A stretch of DNA of 64,000 nucleotides from an uncultured Bacteroidota bacterium (GTDB lineage: Bacteria; Bacteroidota; Bacteroidia; Chitinophagales; LD1). Of the stretch, positions 34,470 through 43,756 are shown piece by piece (positions within the stretch are counted from its first letter, which is position 1; each line of letters opens with the position of its first letter). The stretch lies in contig CALAYL010000094.1 in the NCBI GenBank assembly GCA_937894725.1, positions 8,274-72,273 of the forward strand, given 5' to 3'. Under the pieces are notes generated by a model. It was not told where the DNA came from and ran no database searches. It was given only the letters and a program-made list of their open reading frames with translations. Position numbers and translations under genes: made by a program.

Positions 34470-36492
34470 AAAAGCCGTGAATACCCTTGTTTGGAGCATA
34501 AAGGTATGTAGTGTCAAATCGATGTCCATTCGGATTGCTGATTGGGTCTGATGCGCTATAATTAAATGGGTCATTCCCTCTTAAAATTGGGGTTTTAGGT
34601 AGTAAGTTCAACACATTGTTTATTCCTGCTCTCACGCTGATATTTGACTTCCATTTTTTTTCTACAAAAAGATTCACCCAAGCATACCATGGCGAAAATT
34701 CTGCTCTTGGATCATTAAACTGTCTTCTCAAAAGCATAGGTGAATTGAGCCACCCATTTACACTTGCTGTCCATCCATTCTGCATATTTTGATAGCCTAT
34801 ATCGAATGTCATATTTAATGCAGGGGCGTTGACCACTGGAGTTATCTGTGTTTTTTTTAGTAGATATGAAAACTGAGCCGTAGCGCCTATCTGGATATAA
34901 AGCGAATTTGGCAAATGCGCTGTAAAAGAAGTCTGAATACCATAATACCAGGCTTGATTATCTTCGTTTTCTATCAAAAATGTAGTGTGGTCATCTTGCA
35001 ATTCAGCTTCGACTTTATTAATGATAGCACTAGTAAACAATCTAGACTCAAAACCTATTTCGGTTCGTTTCACTTTTCTTCTTAGTTCATATTGAATATG
35101 TCCACCATAGGCGAGTTCATTTTTGATATCCTCATCGAGGAGTACAACCTTTGCATCTGTGTACGCTATCCTGTCATCCACAAAAAGATTTGGTGTGCGA
35201 AACCCACTGCCAATACCAAGTCTGACACTGTGTTGATGATTATCTGACTTCCATTTATAGTCAATGCGTGGGCATATAGCATAGCCATTATTTACTGTAG
35301 TGTATTCAAATCGAATACCCGCAAGGAGCTCATGGTTTTTGTTGAAATGTACCATGTCTTGCAAAAAAATAGCAGGCATGTGATTCATAAATGTGAGTGT
35401 ATTGCTATCGCTCAGCGATGCTGGGTTCGAGAGTGTCAAAAAACGATAAAATCGATATGATATACCTGTCATCAGCTCACTTGTTTTTGCTACTTTTTTG
35501 TCATATACGAGTTGGGTAAAAAGATTTTGTTCCATGCTGTTAAACTCGTTTATGCCATAGGCAGAGCGTTGGTTTTGGTGTAGGTAGGCAAGTGATAATA
35601 TTAAATCTTGATTGCGCACTGGCATGGCAAAATTTCCCGCTATTTCAAATCGATTTAACTTAATTGCTTCGCCATAGATAAAATCGCTTTTTCGATATTT
35701 TGATTGCCAATCGACTTCGCCCCCTGTGCGCGAATCGTGCGTGTAGCGTCCCCAAATTGAGGAAATTTTTTGTACTTTATTTTTGAAGCTCCATTTATTG
35801 AAAAGCGAAAATCTATTTTGAAGTGGTAGGTCGAGATAGCCGTCTTTGTTGATGTCCCATCGCATGTATTGGTTAAAAAGTGATGCTGCGAAAAGACCAT
35901 CAAGCGGTCCAGCCTTTACTGAAAAAGCTAATTCTGCATTTGTTTCGAGATACGAATTTGTACCTGCTTGTATTGAAAATCGAGCTGCTTTACTAGGGTT
36001 TATGGTGATGATATTGATCACGCCAGCTATAGCATCTGTGCCATATACAGTCGATGATGGGCCTTGCATTACTTCTATTCTATCTACAATACTCATGGGG
36101 ATACCGCTGATAGCATATACCGTAGCATTGCCGCCCGATATAGGCACACCATCTATTAATACTAGTGTATAGCTGCCTTCTTGACCATTTATTTCAATAT
36201 CGCCAGAGCCATCTAGTGCGCCATCTATATTGGACTGTATGCCAGTGACCATGCGTAATGCATCTTGTACATTGGTGATTTGTTGCCGTTGAAAATACGA
36301 AGCATCGAAAATTTTGACAGGTATCGCAAATTCTTCTCTCCGCAATTCTTTGAGCGAACCAGTGAAGAGTACTTGATTGCTAAATATGGAGTCTATTGAT
36401 TTGGCAAAATTATTAGGTTGTGCATCGCTCTCATTGGCTAGTACCAAAAGCATAATAGCACACAATCTAAAACCGTAAAATATTCTTTCCAT
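34444..36492 (-). CDS. TonB-dependent outer-membrane receptor
   Basis: 682 residues from the ATG at 36492. After a signal peptide (RLCAIMLLVLANESDAQ) the plug domain shows FQRQQITNVQDALRMVTGIQ, VLIDGVPISGG and GPSSTVYGTDAIAGVINIIT; the rest is a 22-stranded barrel ending in a typical terminal strand (GIHGFFTLSYLLP). It resembles siderophore/cobalamin-type receptors and not SusC (no carboxypeptidase-like N-terminal domain, no SusD). Substrate unknown. Divergent from a GT2 gene across 46 bases. Confidence 0.92.
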   Translation of the reverse strand: MERIFYGFRLCAIMLLVLANESDAQPNNFAKSIDSIFSNQVLFTGSLKELRREEFAIPVKIFDASYFQRQQITNVQDALRMVTGIQSNIDGALDGSGDIEINGQEGSYTLVLIDGVPISGGNATVYAISGIPMSIVDRIEVMQGPSSTVYGTDAIAGVINIITINPSKAARFSIQAGTNSYLETNAELAFSVKAGPLDGLFAASLFNQYMRWDINKDGYLDLPLQNRFSLFNKWSFKNKVQKISSIWGRYTHDSRTGGEVDWQSKYRKSDFIYGEAIKLNRFEIAGNFAMPVRNQDLILSLAYLHQNQRSAYGINEFNSMEQNLFTQLVYDKKVAKTSELMTGISYRFYRFLTLSNPASLSDSNTLTFMNHMPAIFLQDMVHFNKNHELLAGIRFEYTTVNNGYAICPRIDYKWKSDNHQHSVRLGIGSGFRTPNLFVDDRIAYTDAKVVLLDEDIKNELAYGGHIQYELRRKVKRTEIGFESRLFTSAIINKVEAELQDDHTTFLIENEDNQAWYYGIQTSFTAHLPNSLYIQIGATAQFSYLLKKTQITPVVNAPALNMTFDIGYQNMQNGWTASVNGWLNSPMLLRRQFNDPRAEFSPWYAWVNLFVEKKWKSNISVRAGINNVLNLLPKTPILRGNDPFNYSASDPISNPNGHRFDTTYLYAPNKGIHGFFTLSYLLP

Positions 36493-36538
36493 TTCTCCTA
36501 AAATAAAAATAAAGTAGAAATTAATATTAATTTGATGG

Positions 36539-37570
36539 ATGAAATTGACCGTAGTCATCTGTGCCAGAAATGAATCTGCTAATTTAGCCGCACTTTTTCA
36601 AGCACTTTCTAGCCAAGTTTTGAAAGAAAATTGGGAGATAATTTTTATTGATGATTTTAGCACAGATGAAACTGCCGCTCTGCTCCAAAATTTTTGTGAT
36701 AATACATCCAATGCCCAACTTTTGTGCCTTTCCGATATCGCTAGTTTTTCGCCATATACACCTAATAAAAAGAAGGGGATTGATTGGGCGGTATCGTTAG
36801 CCAAAGCTCCTTGGGTAGTGCTTACAGATGCAGATTGTACTTTTGGACCAAACTGGCTAAAACGAATTTATGAAACTATAGGCAATACCAATGCAGACGT
36901 AATCTGTGGACCAGTGATGTTTTATGACACGCCCCATTTCTTATCAAAATTCATTTTGCTCGACCAAATGGCTATGATGGCGCTTACCAAATGGACAGTA
37001 AAGCAGCATATTCCCGTATTAGCCAATGGCGCTAATCTTTCGTTTAATAAAGAAAAATTTTTGGCACTAGCTCCTTATAGCCAAAATCAGCACATCTATT
37101 CTGGCGATGATGTTTTTCTGTTGCAGGCTTTTTTATCTAATGGAGGAAATGCAATCTATTTACAAGATGAAAATGCAATTGTTAGCACCTATTCTCCAGC
37201 TTCATTTTCTGCATTTATACATCAGCGGGTACGATGGGCGAGTAAAAGTGTAACCTATAAAAACAGCAGACTAACAAGTGGGTTGATAGCTATATATCTT
37301 TTCAATCTACTACTAATGCTCATCGCATTATCGAGTATTTGGATTGCTTCTTTACGATTGCCGTTGCTGATATTTTTTTTGTTAAAAACAATAGTTGACA
37401 CTATTATCATCTTTCCGCAAGCTCATTTTTTTAAGAAAAAGGGACAGCTATGGCGAATGCCTATAGCTGAATGTTTTCATATTTGTTATGTAGTCTTTTT
37501 CGGTTTGTTATCTTTATCCAATACATATACCTGGAAAGGAAGAAAAGTCACCAATGGAAATGGAAAATAG
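36539..37570 (+). CDS. Family 2 glycosyltransferase with C-terminal membrane spans
   Basis: 343 residues. GT-A motifs: VVICARNESANL, IDDFSTDET, VLTDADC, SGDDVFLL and FIHQRVRWASKS, followed by about three membrane helices. The motif set and order mirror those of the GT2 at 32252-33358, so the two are paralogues, though this one lacks the N-terminal span. The downstream permease gene starts within its last 17 bases. Confidence 0.85.
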   Translation: MKLTVVICARNESANLAALFQALSSQVLKENWEIIFIDDFSTDETAALLQNFCDNTSNAQLLCLSDIASFSPYTPNKKKGIDWAVSLAKAPWVVLTDADCTFGPNWLKRIYETIGNTNADVICGPVMFYDTPHFLSKFILLDQMAMMALTKWTVKQHIPVLANGANLSFNKEKFLALAPYSQNQHIYSGDDVFLLQAFLSNGGNAIYLQDENAIVSTYSPASFSAFIHQRVRWASKSVTYKNSRLTSGLIAIYLFNLLLMLIALSSIWIASLRLPLLIFFLLKTIVDTIIIFPQAHFFKKKGQLWRMPIAECFHICYVVFFGLLSLSNTYTWKGRKVTNGNGK

Positions 37571-38678
37571 TCAATCACTCAATCAAAAAGCATGGAAGCG
37601 ATTTAAGCGAAATGCGTCTGCCATGGCTGGACTCGTACTGATTTTGTTGAGTTTTGTAGTGGCTATTTTTGCGTATCAATTAGCTCCAGATGGTACCCCC
37701 GATGCCAATGAACAAGTGTTAGAATTGGAAACCCATCCTCCTGGTTTTAAAATCAATTTGTTGCCTGTCAAAAAAAATATTCACGAGCCTGAGCAGAAAA
37801 GTTTTCTAAGTGCTTTTTTTAATGGGAAACCCAATGAATGCTACCTATTACCTATCCATAAAATGGAAATAAAAGAGGATAGTATTTATGTTGAAGTATA
37901 TAAAGGAATGCAGTTTCCGGTAGAACAAAAAGTTTTTGCTTTGACATCTATCAAATTGAAAGACGGCAAACCCGATTTGATGAGTAGGCGATTTTGGTTG
38001 GGCACGGATAGGTTTGGGAGAGATATACTCAGTAGATTGATTATTGGTGTGCGTGTATCGCTTTTTGTAGGAATGATAGCAGTCGTTATTTCACTCCTTA
38101 TCGGCATTGTATTGGGTGCATTTGCGGGCTATTTTAGAGGCTGGATTGATAGTGTGATTATGTGGCTTATCAATGTTTTTTGGGCCATACCCACCCTGCT
38201 GCTTGCTATGGGTTTGTATGTAGGTGTTGGCGGTTTGATAGAATCAAAATTGCTGTTGATTTTTATAGCGGTCGGTCTCACTATGTGGGTAGATGTAGCA
38301 CGTCTTGTGCGAGGGCAATTTATCTCTATACGTGAAGCAGAATTTGTAACAGCTGCTTATAGCTTAGGATTTACGCATTTGCGTACTATTTTTAGACATA
38401 TTTTACCCAATATTTTAGGGCCTATCTTTGTAGTGGCGAGTGCTAATTTTGCTAATGCTATTTTAGTCGAATCGGGTTTGAGTTTTATAGGATTAGGTAT
38501 CCAACCACCAGCCCCATCTTGGGGAGGTATGCTCAATGAATATCGCGATTTTATAGATTCAGATAAAGCCTTTTTGGCACTTGCCCCAGGTATTGCTATT
38601 ATGCTTTTAGTACTGGCTTTTAATCTTGTAGGAAATGGCCTTAGAGATGCATTTGACGTAAAAGGGAAAACAGAATAA
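37554..38678 (+). CDS. ABC transporter permease, DppC/OppC family
   Basis: 374 residues. One N-terminal span (about 23-46), a roughly 100-residue extracytoplasmic insertion, then the BPD_transp_1 core of five spans. WLGTDRFGRDILSRLIIG is the family signature and EFVTAAYSLGFTHLRTIFRH the EAA loop that contacts the ATPase. The family imports peptides or nickel. Its usual partners (second permease, ATPases, binding protein) are absent from this window, so it is an orphan here. It overlaps the GT2 gene upstream. Confidence 0.88.
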   Translation: MEMENSQSLNQKAWKRFKRNASAMAGLVLILLSFVVAIFAYQLAPDGTPDANEQVLELETHPPGFKINLLPVKKNIHEPEQKSFLSAFFNGKPNECYLLPIHKMEIKEDSIYVEVYKGMQFPVEQKVFALTSIKLKDGKPDLMSRRFWLGTDRFGRDILSRLIIGVRVSLFVGMIAVVISLLIGIVLGAFAGYFRGWIDSVIMWLINVFWAIPTLLLAMGLYVGVGGLIESKLLLIFIAVGLTMWVDVARLVRGQFISIREAEFVTAAYSLGFTHLRTIFRHILPNILGPIFVVASANFANAILVESGLSFIGLGIQPPAPSWGGMLNEYRDFIDSDKAFLALAPGIAIMLLVLAFNLVGNGLRDAFDVKGKTE

Positions 38679-38679
38679 T

Positions 38680-39930
38680 ATGAGTGAAAATGCGGAATTA
38701 GATTTTTTCAAAAAGCGATTGGGTAGCTCCGAATCGCTACTCATGCTTAAACAACGACAAATAGATTGTATTCTCGAAATCACCCGTGCGATTACTCAAA
38801 ATTTGCCTTCAGTGGCATTGGCACGCACACTTCAAACCACTATTTATGCGCAGCTTGGCATTCATAAAAGTGCTTTATTAATCAAAACAGATAGTTGGGA
38901 TTGCGCTTATTATCAAGCCGAAGGAGAGATGGAATTTAGGCAGCGATTAATGGATTATACTCAACTCTTTGACAGCTCAAAATATTTGGTTGTATTGAAT
39001 GATGATAGTCAATTTGAAATGGCGATACCTGTATTTTTCAAACAAACACTGATAGGGGTATCTTTGGTAGGTGGACTAGAATCGTTGAGTCAGGATTTAA
39101 AAGAAGAAAAAATCAAATTTGTACAAACTATAGTCAGTCTGATATGTGTGGCAAATGAGAATAAAAGACTTGCGCGCAAGGAAGCCAGGCAACAAGTGGT
39201 AGAGCGGGATTTGTTTTTGGCATCAGAAATTCAGCGGGTACTCATTCCTGCAAAGTTTCCTCTAAATGCTCACTTTAAAGTATCTGCGTTTTATAAACCA
39301 TACAGAAATATAGGTGGCGATTACTATGATTTTTTGAAGTTGAGCGAAGATCAATATTTCTTTTGTATGTGCGACATTTCCGGTAAGGGTATAGCAGCAG
39401 CAATGCTCATGGCCAATTTTCAAGCATCTCTCCGATTCACTATTCGTCAGCGATTGCCATTGATAGAGGCCGTCAAGACGTTGAATACTGCTTTGCTTGA
39501 TATTACCAAAGGAGATTCATTCATTACGGCATTTTTTGGACTGCTCGATTGCAATAAATGTACATTAGAATATGTAAATGCAGGGCATAATAATCCACTC
39601 ATTTTTAATAAGGGGAAAGTAGAAGAGCTTAGCATAGGTTGTACCATTTTGGGCATAGTAGAGGAGTTGCCAAAAATAGAATCGGGCAAAGTGAGTATAA
39701 GCAAAAATACTACGCTTATTACTTATACAGATGGACTTACAGAGGCTTCTAATAAAGAGGACGAACTCTATGGCGAGGAGCGTTTATCTCAATTTTTCTT
39801 GGATAGAAATGAAACCGACCCCGAGCTTTTAAATATTGAATTGATTCAATCTATCCTTGATTTTTCAAAGAAAGATTTTTTTGATGATGACATATCATTG
39901 ATGACTATCCGCTTTGAAGGAGGGACTTGA
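38680..39930 (+). CDS. RsbU/SpoIIE-type PP2C serine phosphatase
   Basis: 416 residues, soluble. The N-terminal 165 residues look like a GAF-type sensory domain with a linking coiled coil; the C-terminal SpoIIE domain has metal-binding acidic residues in NIGGDYYDF and MCDISGKGIAAAMLM, then ITYTDGLTEASN and FFDDDISLMTIRF. Members dephosphorylate anti-anti-sigma factors in partner-switching pathways. No anti-sigma or STAS gene is nearby. It starts one base after the permease stop and overlaps the ligase gene tail to tail by 36 bases. Confidence 0.9.
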   Translation: MSENAELDFFKKRLGSSESLLMLKQRQIDCILEITRAITQNLPSVALARTLQTTIYAQLGIHKSALLIKTDSWDCAYYQAEGEMEFRQRLMDYTQLFDSSKYLVVLNDDSQFEMAIPVFFKQTLIGVSLVGGLESLSQDLKEEKIKFVQTIVSLICVANENKRLARKEARQQVVERDLFLASEIQRVLIPAKFPLNAHFKVSAFYKPYRNIGGDYYDFLKLSEDQYFFCMCDISGKGIAAAMLMANFQASLRFTIRQRLPLIEAVKTLNTALLDITKGDSFITAFFGLLDCNKCTLEYVNAGHNNPLIFNKGKVEELSIGCTILGIVEELPKIESGKVSISKNTTLITYTDGLTEASNKEDELYGEERLSQFFLDRNETDPELLNIELIQSILDFSKKDFFDDDISLMTIRFEGGT

Positions 39931-41361
39931 TTTTTCAAACACTAGCCATCGTATAGATATCATAGCTAATAGTGAAACTGTAAGGTAATAAAATGGGCCT
40001 ACCTTATCACTTTCGAGCATATCACTCAAAAGCAGATTCACATATAGTGATAACATGCACTGCATCAAAATCATCACTATCCATTTTTGTTCCTTGGACA
40101 CTCTTTGATAAAGCTTATTTCCTTCCCAAAAAACAAGGATAGTTAGTATTGAAAAAATAAACAACCCAATGGCTCCCTGTTCTACTAGGATAAGCAAAAA
40201 ATAATTGTGAACGGTAGATCGCTCCTCATTTTCAGAGATATAGGTCTCAAAAGCACTGAGCGCATATTTTTTGTAATAGTCATAGAAATTACCGGATCCC
40301 ACACCCATCCATGGCCTATCGCTAACCATTTGCACCGCAGCCACCCATCGATATATCCGTTCCATACTTGATACGTCTTCACCCTCAAAAGTGGAAGTGA
40401 TGTGCGACCCAAAATCATCATGGTAAATAGTTCTATCAAAGTCAGGGGCAAAGCGCATGTAATAATTATCCTTTACCAAAAAAGTTACACCTATTATTAT
40501 AACGACTACAGCGCCAATCAAAAGAGGCTTGAGTACATTCCATCGTAATACAAAATAAAAGGGGATCATAGCCAACAATGCGAGCATGCAAGTACGGGTA
40601 TAAGAAAAATAAATAGCCACTATGTAAAGCAATATACTTGCACTCACTAGCTTGTATTTGAAACTGTTTTTTGGGTACCATTTTCGCCCCATCCATAACC
40701 AGGGAAAAAAGATAGAGACCATAGCCGCATAGTTGACATGATTTCTGAAATAAGGACCTACACTACGGTTGATATCTTCAAATGCAAAATGATAAATAAT
40801 GCCATGCCGCAACATCGTAACGATGATGGCTAGTGTGAGTGGTACAAAAATGGCCCAAAATATCTTTCGGATATCAGCCGCTGTTTTGATAATATAAAAA
40901 GGAAGTATCGAGAAAGGTAAAAAGTACCATGTCTTTGATAAAAAAACCTTTACAGAGTAAACAAAGTTTTCGCTATTGATAGCACAAATCAAAATCCAAA
41001 GCAAATGAAACAAGAGCCAAAGCAATGGCTTGAATTTAAACGCGTGGAGAGGAAATTTTTCTGATTTTGAAAAGAGCAGCAGTAGTGTAATACCCATGAG
41101 CCCTATCATCAAGGGTTCGGTAGGTAAATCGGTAGCAAGGCTTGATGAGAAATAATACTCGACAGAGAGGGGCAAGGTAAATAAGAGTAGGTAGAATAAA
41201 CTTTTATAATTCACTATTCCCCATAAAACAACTAATAAACCGAAAGGCAATGCGGCTAAGATGGGTATATGCATTACTTGACCTACGCAAAACAAGGCGA
41301 TAACGCTGCTGCAAAAACTATAAAATAATATAGTAGGTGATAATGGACGTAAAGCCAGCAT
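39895..41361 (-). CDS. O-antigen ligase/polymerase family protein (Wzy_C domain)
   Basis: 488 residues with about 11-12 membrane spans. The large periplasmic loop containing RTIYHDDFGSHITSTFEGED and MVSDRPWMGVGSGNFYDYY, then a His in STVHNYFLLILVEQG, is the Wzy_C signature shared by WaaL ligases and Wzy polymerases. Wzz-like and Wzx-like genes lie just upstream in the same direction, so this is probably the polymerase or ligase of a surface polysaccharide. Confidence 0.88.
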   Translation of the reverse strand: MLALRPLSPTILFYSFCSSVIALFCVGQVMHIPILAALPFGLLVVLWGIVNYKSLFYLLLFTLPLSVEYYFSSSLATDLPTEPLMIGLMGITLLLLFSKSEKFPLHAFKFKPLLWLLFHLLWILICAINSENFVYSVKVFLSKTWYFLPFSILPFYIIKTAADIRKIFWAIFVPLTLAIIVTMLRHGIIYHFAFEDINRSVGPYFRNHVNYAAMVSIFFPWLWMGRKWYPKNSFKYKLVSASILLYIVAIYFSYTRTCMLALLAMIPFYFVLRWNVLKPLLIGAVVVIIIGVTFLVKDNYYMRFAPDFDRTIYHDDFGSHITSTFEGEDVSSMERIYRWVAAVQMVSDRPWMGVGSGNFYDYYKKYALSAFETYISENEERSTVHNYFLLILVEQGAIGLFIFSILTILVFWEGNKLYQRVSKEQKWIVMILMQCMLSLYVNLLLSDMLESDKVGPFYYLTVSLLAMISIRWLVFEKSSPSFKADSHQ

Positions 41362-41365
41362 AGCC

Positions 41366-42307
41366 TTATAATTGAGCGCTGATTTTTTTGTATTCTTCTA
41401 CTCCAAGTGCACCAAAAACTCCCGCCATCAAACTCAATATAAACGCTGTGATAACGATAATTGAACGCTTAGGTTTTTCTTTTCTATCGGCCTCAAATGG
41501 AGCCTCAATAATGGATAGTGAAGAGCCACCTGCTTCAAGTGAAGCTTGAATTTGTTCTCTAATTTCTGTCATATTGTTGAGTAGTTCAAGTGTGCTTTTT
41601 TGTTTTGCTAAAATCACTTTATACGTTTGCACAGCATCGAAATTATTACCTTCTACGACCTGACTTCCCAATTGCGATTTTACTGAAATGTTATACACTT
41701 TCCCTAATTGTGCCATGCTATCTCCATAGGTAGTGGCGCGTTCTTGTTGCGCCAATATCTGTTTATCAAACATCGTCATTTGAGTGCGCTTGCTCTCATT
41801 CATACGTGCTTTGTTTGTTTCATCTACATACTTCAATGCAAACTCCACTATCTCTTTTGCCAGTTTTGGATCTGTGTCTAAAGATGATATTTCTACTGCT
41901 CCTTGCTCAGTTTTCAGGACTTTAAAATTGCTCTCAAATTCTTTTTTCACCTTCGTACGCCAAAATTGTTTGGTAGTATCTATATCGTAGTGTGCTGCTA
42001 GCTGAAACTGATTTATAATATGCTGTGCTAAGTCTGCTGATTGTGCTATCGTCAATACTCTATTTGCATCTTCTTTGTCGCCATAGAATGGCACAGTGAC
42101 ACCAGACTCGCTAAACATTGCCGAACGATCAGAATAGGCAAGATTGACAGGGTAGAAACGAGTATAGGACAAAAAGTAATTGTCTAAGAAAAACCATGAA
42201 AATAGGGCTACAAATATAGTAGCTACTAGGGTAAAAAGCAGGATACTTTTTTTCCATTTTTTCAAAATGCGCAATACATGCACTAAACTATACTCCTCAG
42301 TTGACAT
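41366..42307 (-). CDS. Wzz-like polysaccharide chain-length determinant
   Basis: 313 residues with two membrane spans (about 22-42 and 283-303) flanking a periplasmic coiled-coil region, the polysaccharide co-polymerase topology. The Pro-rich motif before the second span is weak (DRKEKPKRSIIVITAF). No tyrosine kinase domain is present. It starts the 4-base gap to the ligase and follows the flippase gene, so the three probably act together in assembling a surface glycan. Confidence 0.8.
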   Translation of the reverse strand: MSTEEYSLVHVLRILKKWKKSILLFTLVATIFVALFSWFFLDNYFLSYTRFYPVNLAYSDRSAMFSESGVTVPFYGDKEDANRVLTIAQSADLAQHIINQFQLAAHYDIDTTKQFWRTKVKKEFESNFKVLKTEQGAVEISSLDTDPKLAKEIVEFALKYVDETNKARMNESKRTQMTMFDKQILAQQERATTYGDSMAQLGKVYNISVKSQLGSQVVEGNNFDAVQTYKVILAKQKSTLELLNNMTEIREQIQASLEAGGSSLSIIEAPFEADRKEKPKRSIIVITAFILSLMAGVFGALGVEEYKKISAQL

Positions 42308-42337
42308 AGATAGATTTTTCGCTAAAATAAAAATATT

Positions 42338-43612
42338 TCACACCCTTTGCCTCGAATCCTCCTTATCCTGTAAAATAGGGAGCGAAACTACGATATGTAA
42401 GATGGCCACTATCAGCTGTGTTATCAATGCGGCATAAGCAGCACCAATGGCCGCAAATCGAGGAATCAAGAGGTAGTTAGCTACTATATTTACGACTATG
42501 CCAGACAAGGCTATAAAGTTGAGTTGCATGAGCTTGCCTTTGGCGGTCAGCAAAGTGCCAAAAATGTACACAGTAGAGATAGGAATAAAAGCAAACATCA
42601 AAGTCGATAAAACGATTTGATAGCGGATATCTGATGTGTGATAAAGTAGCTGAATTATTTCGACTTTAAAATATGCGCAAAAGCCCGCTAACGCTACAGA
42701 AGCCATCAATACTAAGCTAAAACTAAATCCAACTAATGAGCGCACCGAAGTTTTTTCTTTAAATGCCTTAGAAAACATGGGTAACAAAATGGTAGCAACT
42801 AAAAATCCAAATTGCGTAGCCGCATCTAGTAGTCTGAATCCAGCGGCATAAATACCTGTTTCTATAGGATTTTCGGGCAAAAGTAGATGGAGTAATATCG
42901 CATCTACACGGCCATAAATAGTCATCAAAAACACCAGTAATGCAAATGGAAGCGACTTGATTAAGATACGTTTTGTGTATTTTTTATTCCACTTAATTAT
43001 CGTCTCGTTCGTTAATTTTTTTACAAAATAGTAGGCCACTAGCATCGTGATGAAAAGTGCTAAAGATTGGGCTAGCACGAAATGAAGTAACTGGCTTGCC
43101 TTGCTGATATCACTAAATATAATCCAGGTAGTAAGTACAAAAATGATAGATAGAATTTTGTCTAAAACAGATACAAATGAGTCGCGTTTAAAGAAATGTA
43201 GAGCCGCTATATAGGCTCTAAAGTGAAGTGTGAATGAAAGTAAAATTTGGTTAAACGCAAGTATAGCTAAGAGGTACAGAATATTTGTTTCTACACCCAA
43301 AATCAATGCTACGAGCATAGTCATTACAAAATAAGCTAATGCTAGCAGTCCTTTTACTTGAATGAAATTGGATAAAAAAGAAGCTGCTCTAGTGGGTGTG
43401 CGGGATACTGCTCTGTTCGTAAAATTGTTGATACCTAAGTCGAGCAATATAGAGAGTAAAAACGAAAAATTGACGGCAGTAAAGTATGTGCCATAAGCCT
43501 CTGCGCCTACTAGCAGTTGCACTTTTCTATCTATTGCAAAAATCCAAACTGGCTTCACCAATAAATTGGCAAAAAGCAGGAAGGCGAAATTTTGTGCAAA
43601 CTTTTTGCGCAT
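42338..43612 (-). CDS. Wzx-like polysaccharide flippase (MOP superfamily)
   Basis: 424 residues, about 12 spans. NFAFLLFANLLVKPVWIFAI at the N-terminus, FLLSILLDLGINNFTNRAVS and the late IALSGIVVNIVANYLLIPRF segment are typical of polysaccharide transport proteins that flip lipid-linked oligosaccharide. It is the first gene of the minus-strand assembly group, divergent from the GT4 gene across 144 bases. Confidence 0.85.
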   Translation of the reverse strand: MRKKFAQNFAFLLFANLLVKPVWIFAIDRKVQLLVGAEAYGTYFTAVNFSFLLSILLDLGINNFTNRAVSRTPTRAASFLSNFIQVKGLLALAYFVMTMLVALILGVETNILYLLAILAFNQILLSFTLHFRAYIAALHFFKRDSFVSVLDKILSIIFVLTTWIIFSDISKASQLLHFVLAQSLALFITMLVAYYFVKKLTNETIIKWNKKYTKRILIKSLPFALLVFLMTIYGRVDAILLHLLLPENPIETGIYAAGFRLLDAATQFGFLVATILLPMFSKAFKEKTSVRSLVGFSFSLVLMASVALAGFCAYFKVEIIQLLYHTSDIRYQIVLSTLMFAFIPISTVYIFGTLLTAKGKLMQLNFIALSGIVVNIVANYLLIPRFAAIGAAYAALITQLIVAILHIVVSLPILQDKEDSRQRV

Positions 43613-43756
43613 GAAAAATGCAAACTTTTATTCGTAAAGATAAAAATTGCCATTAGACCGTATTTAAAAGTATCAGATTGTAGTTTTGGCTTTCCATGCT
43701 TTTTCACTATTGCTCAAAATTCTTTTTGTAAATCGAAACACTATCTTTGAATCACA

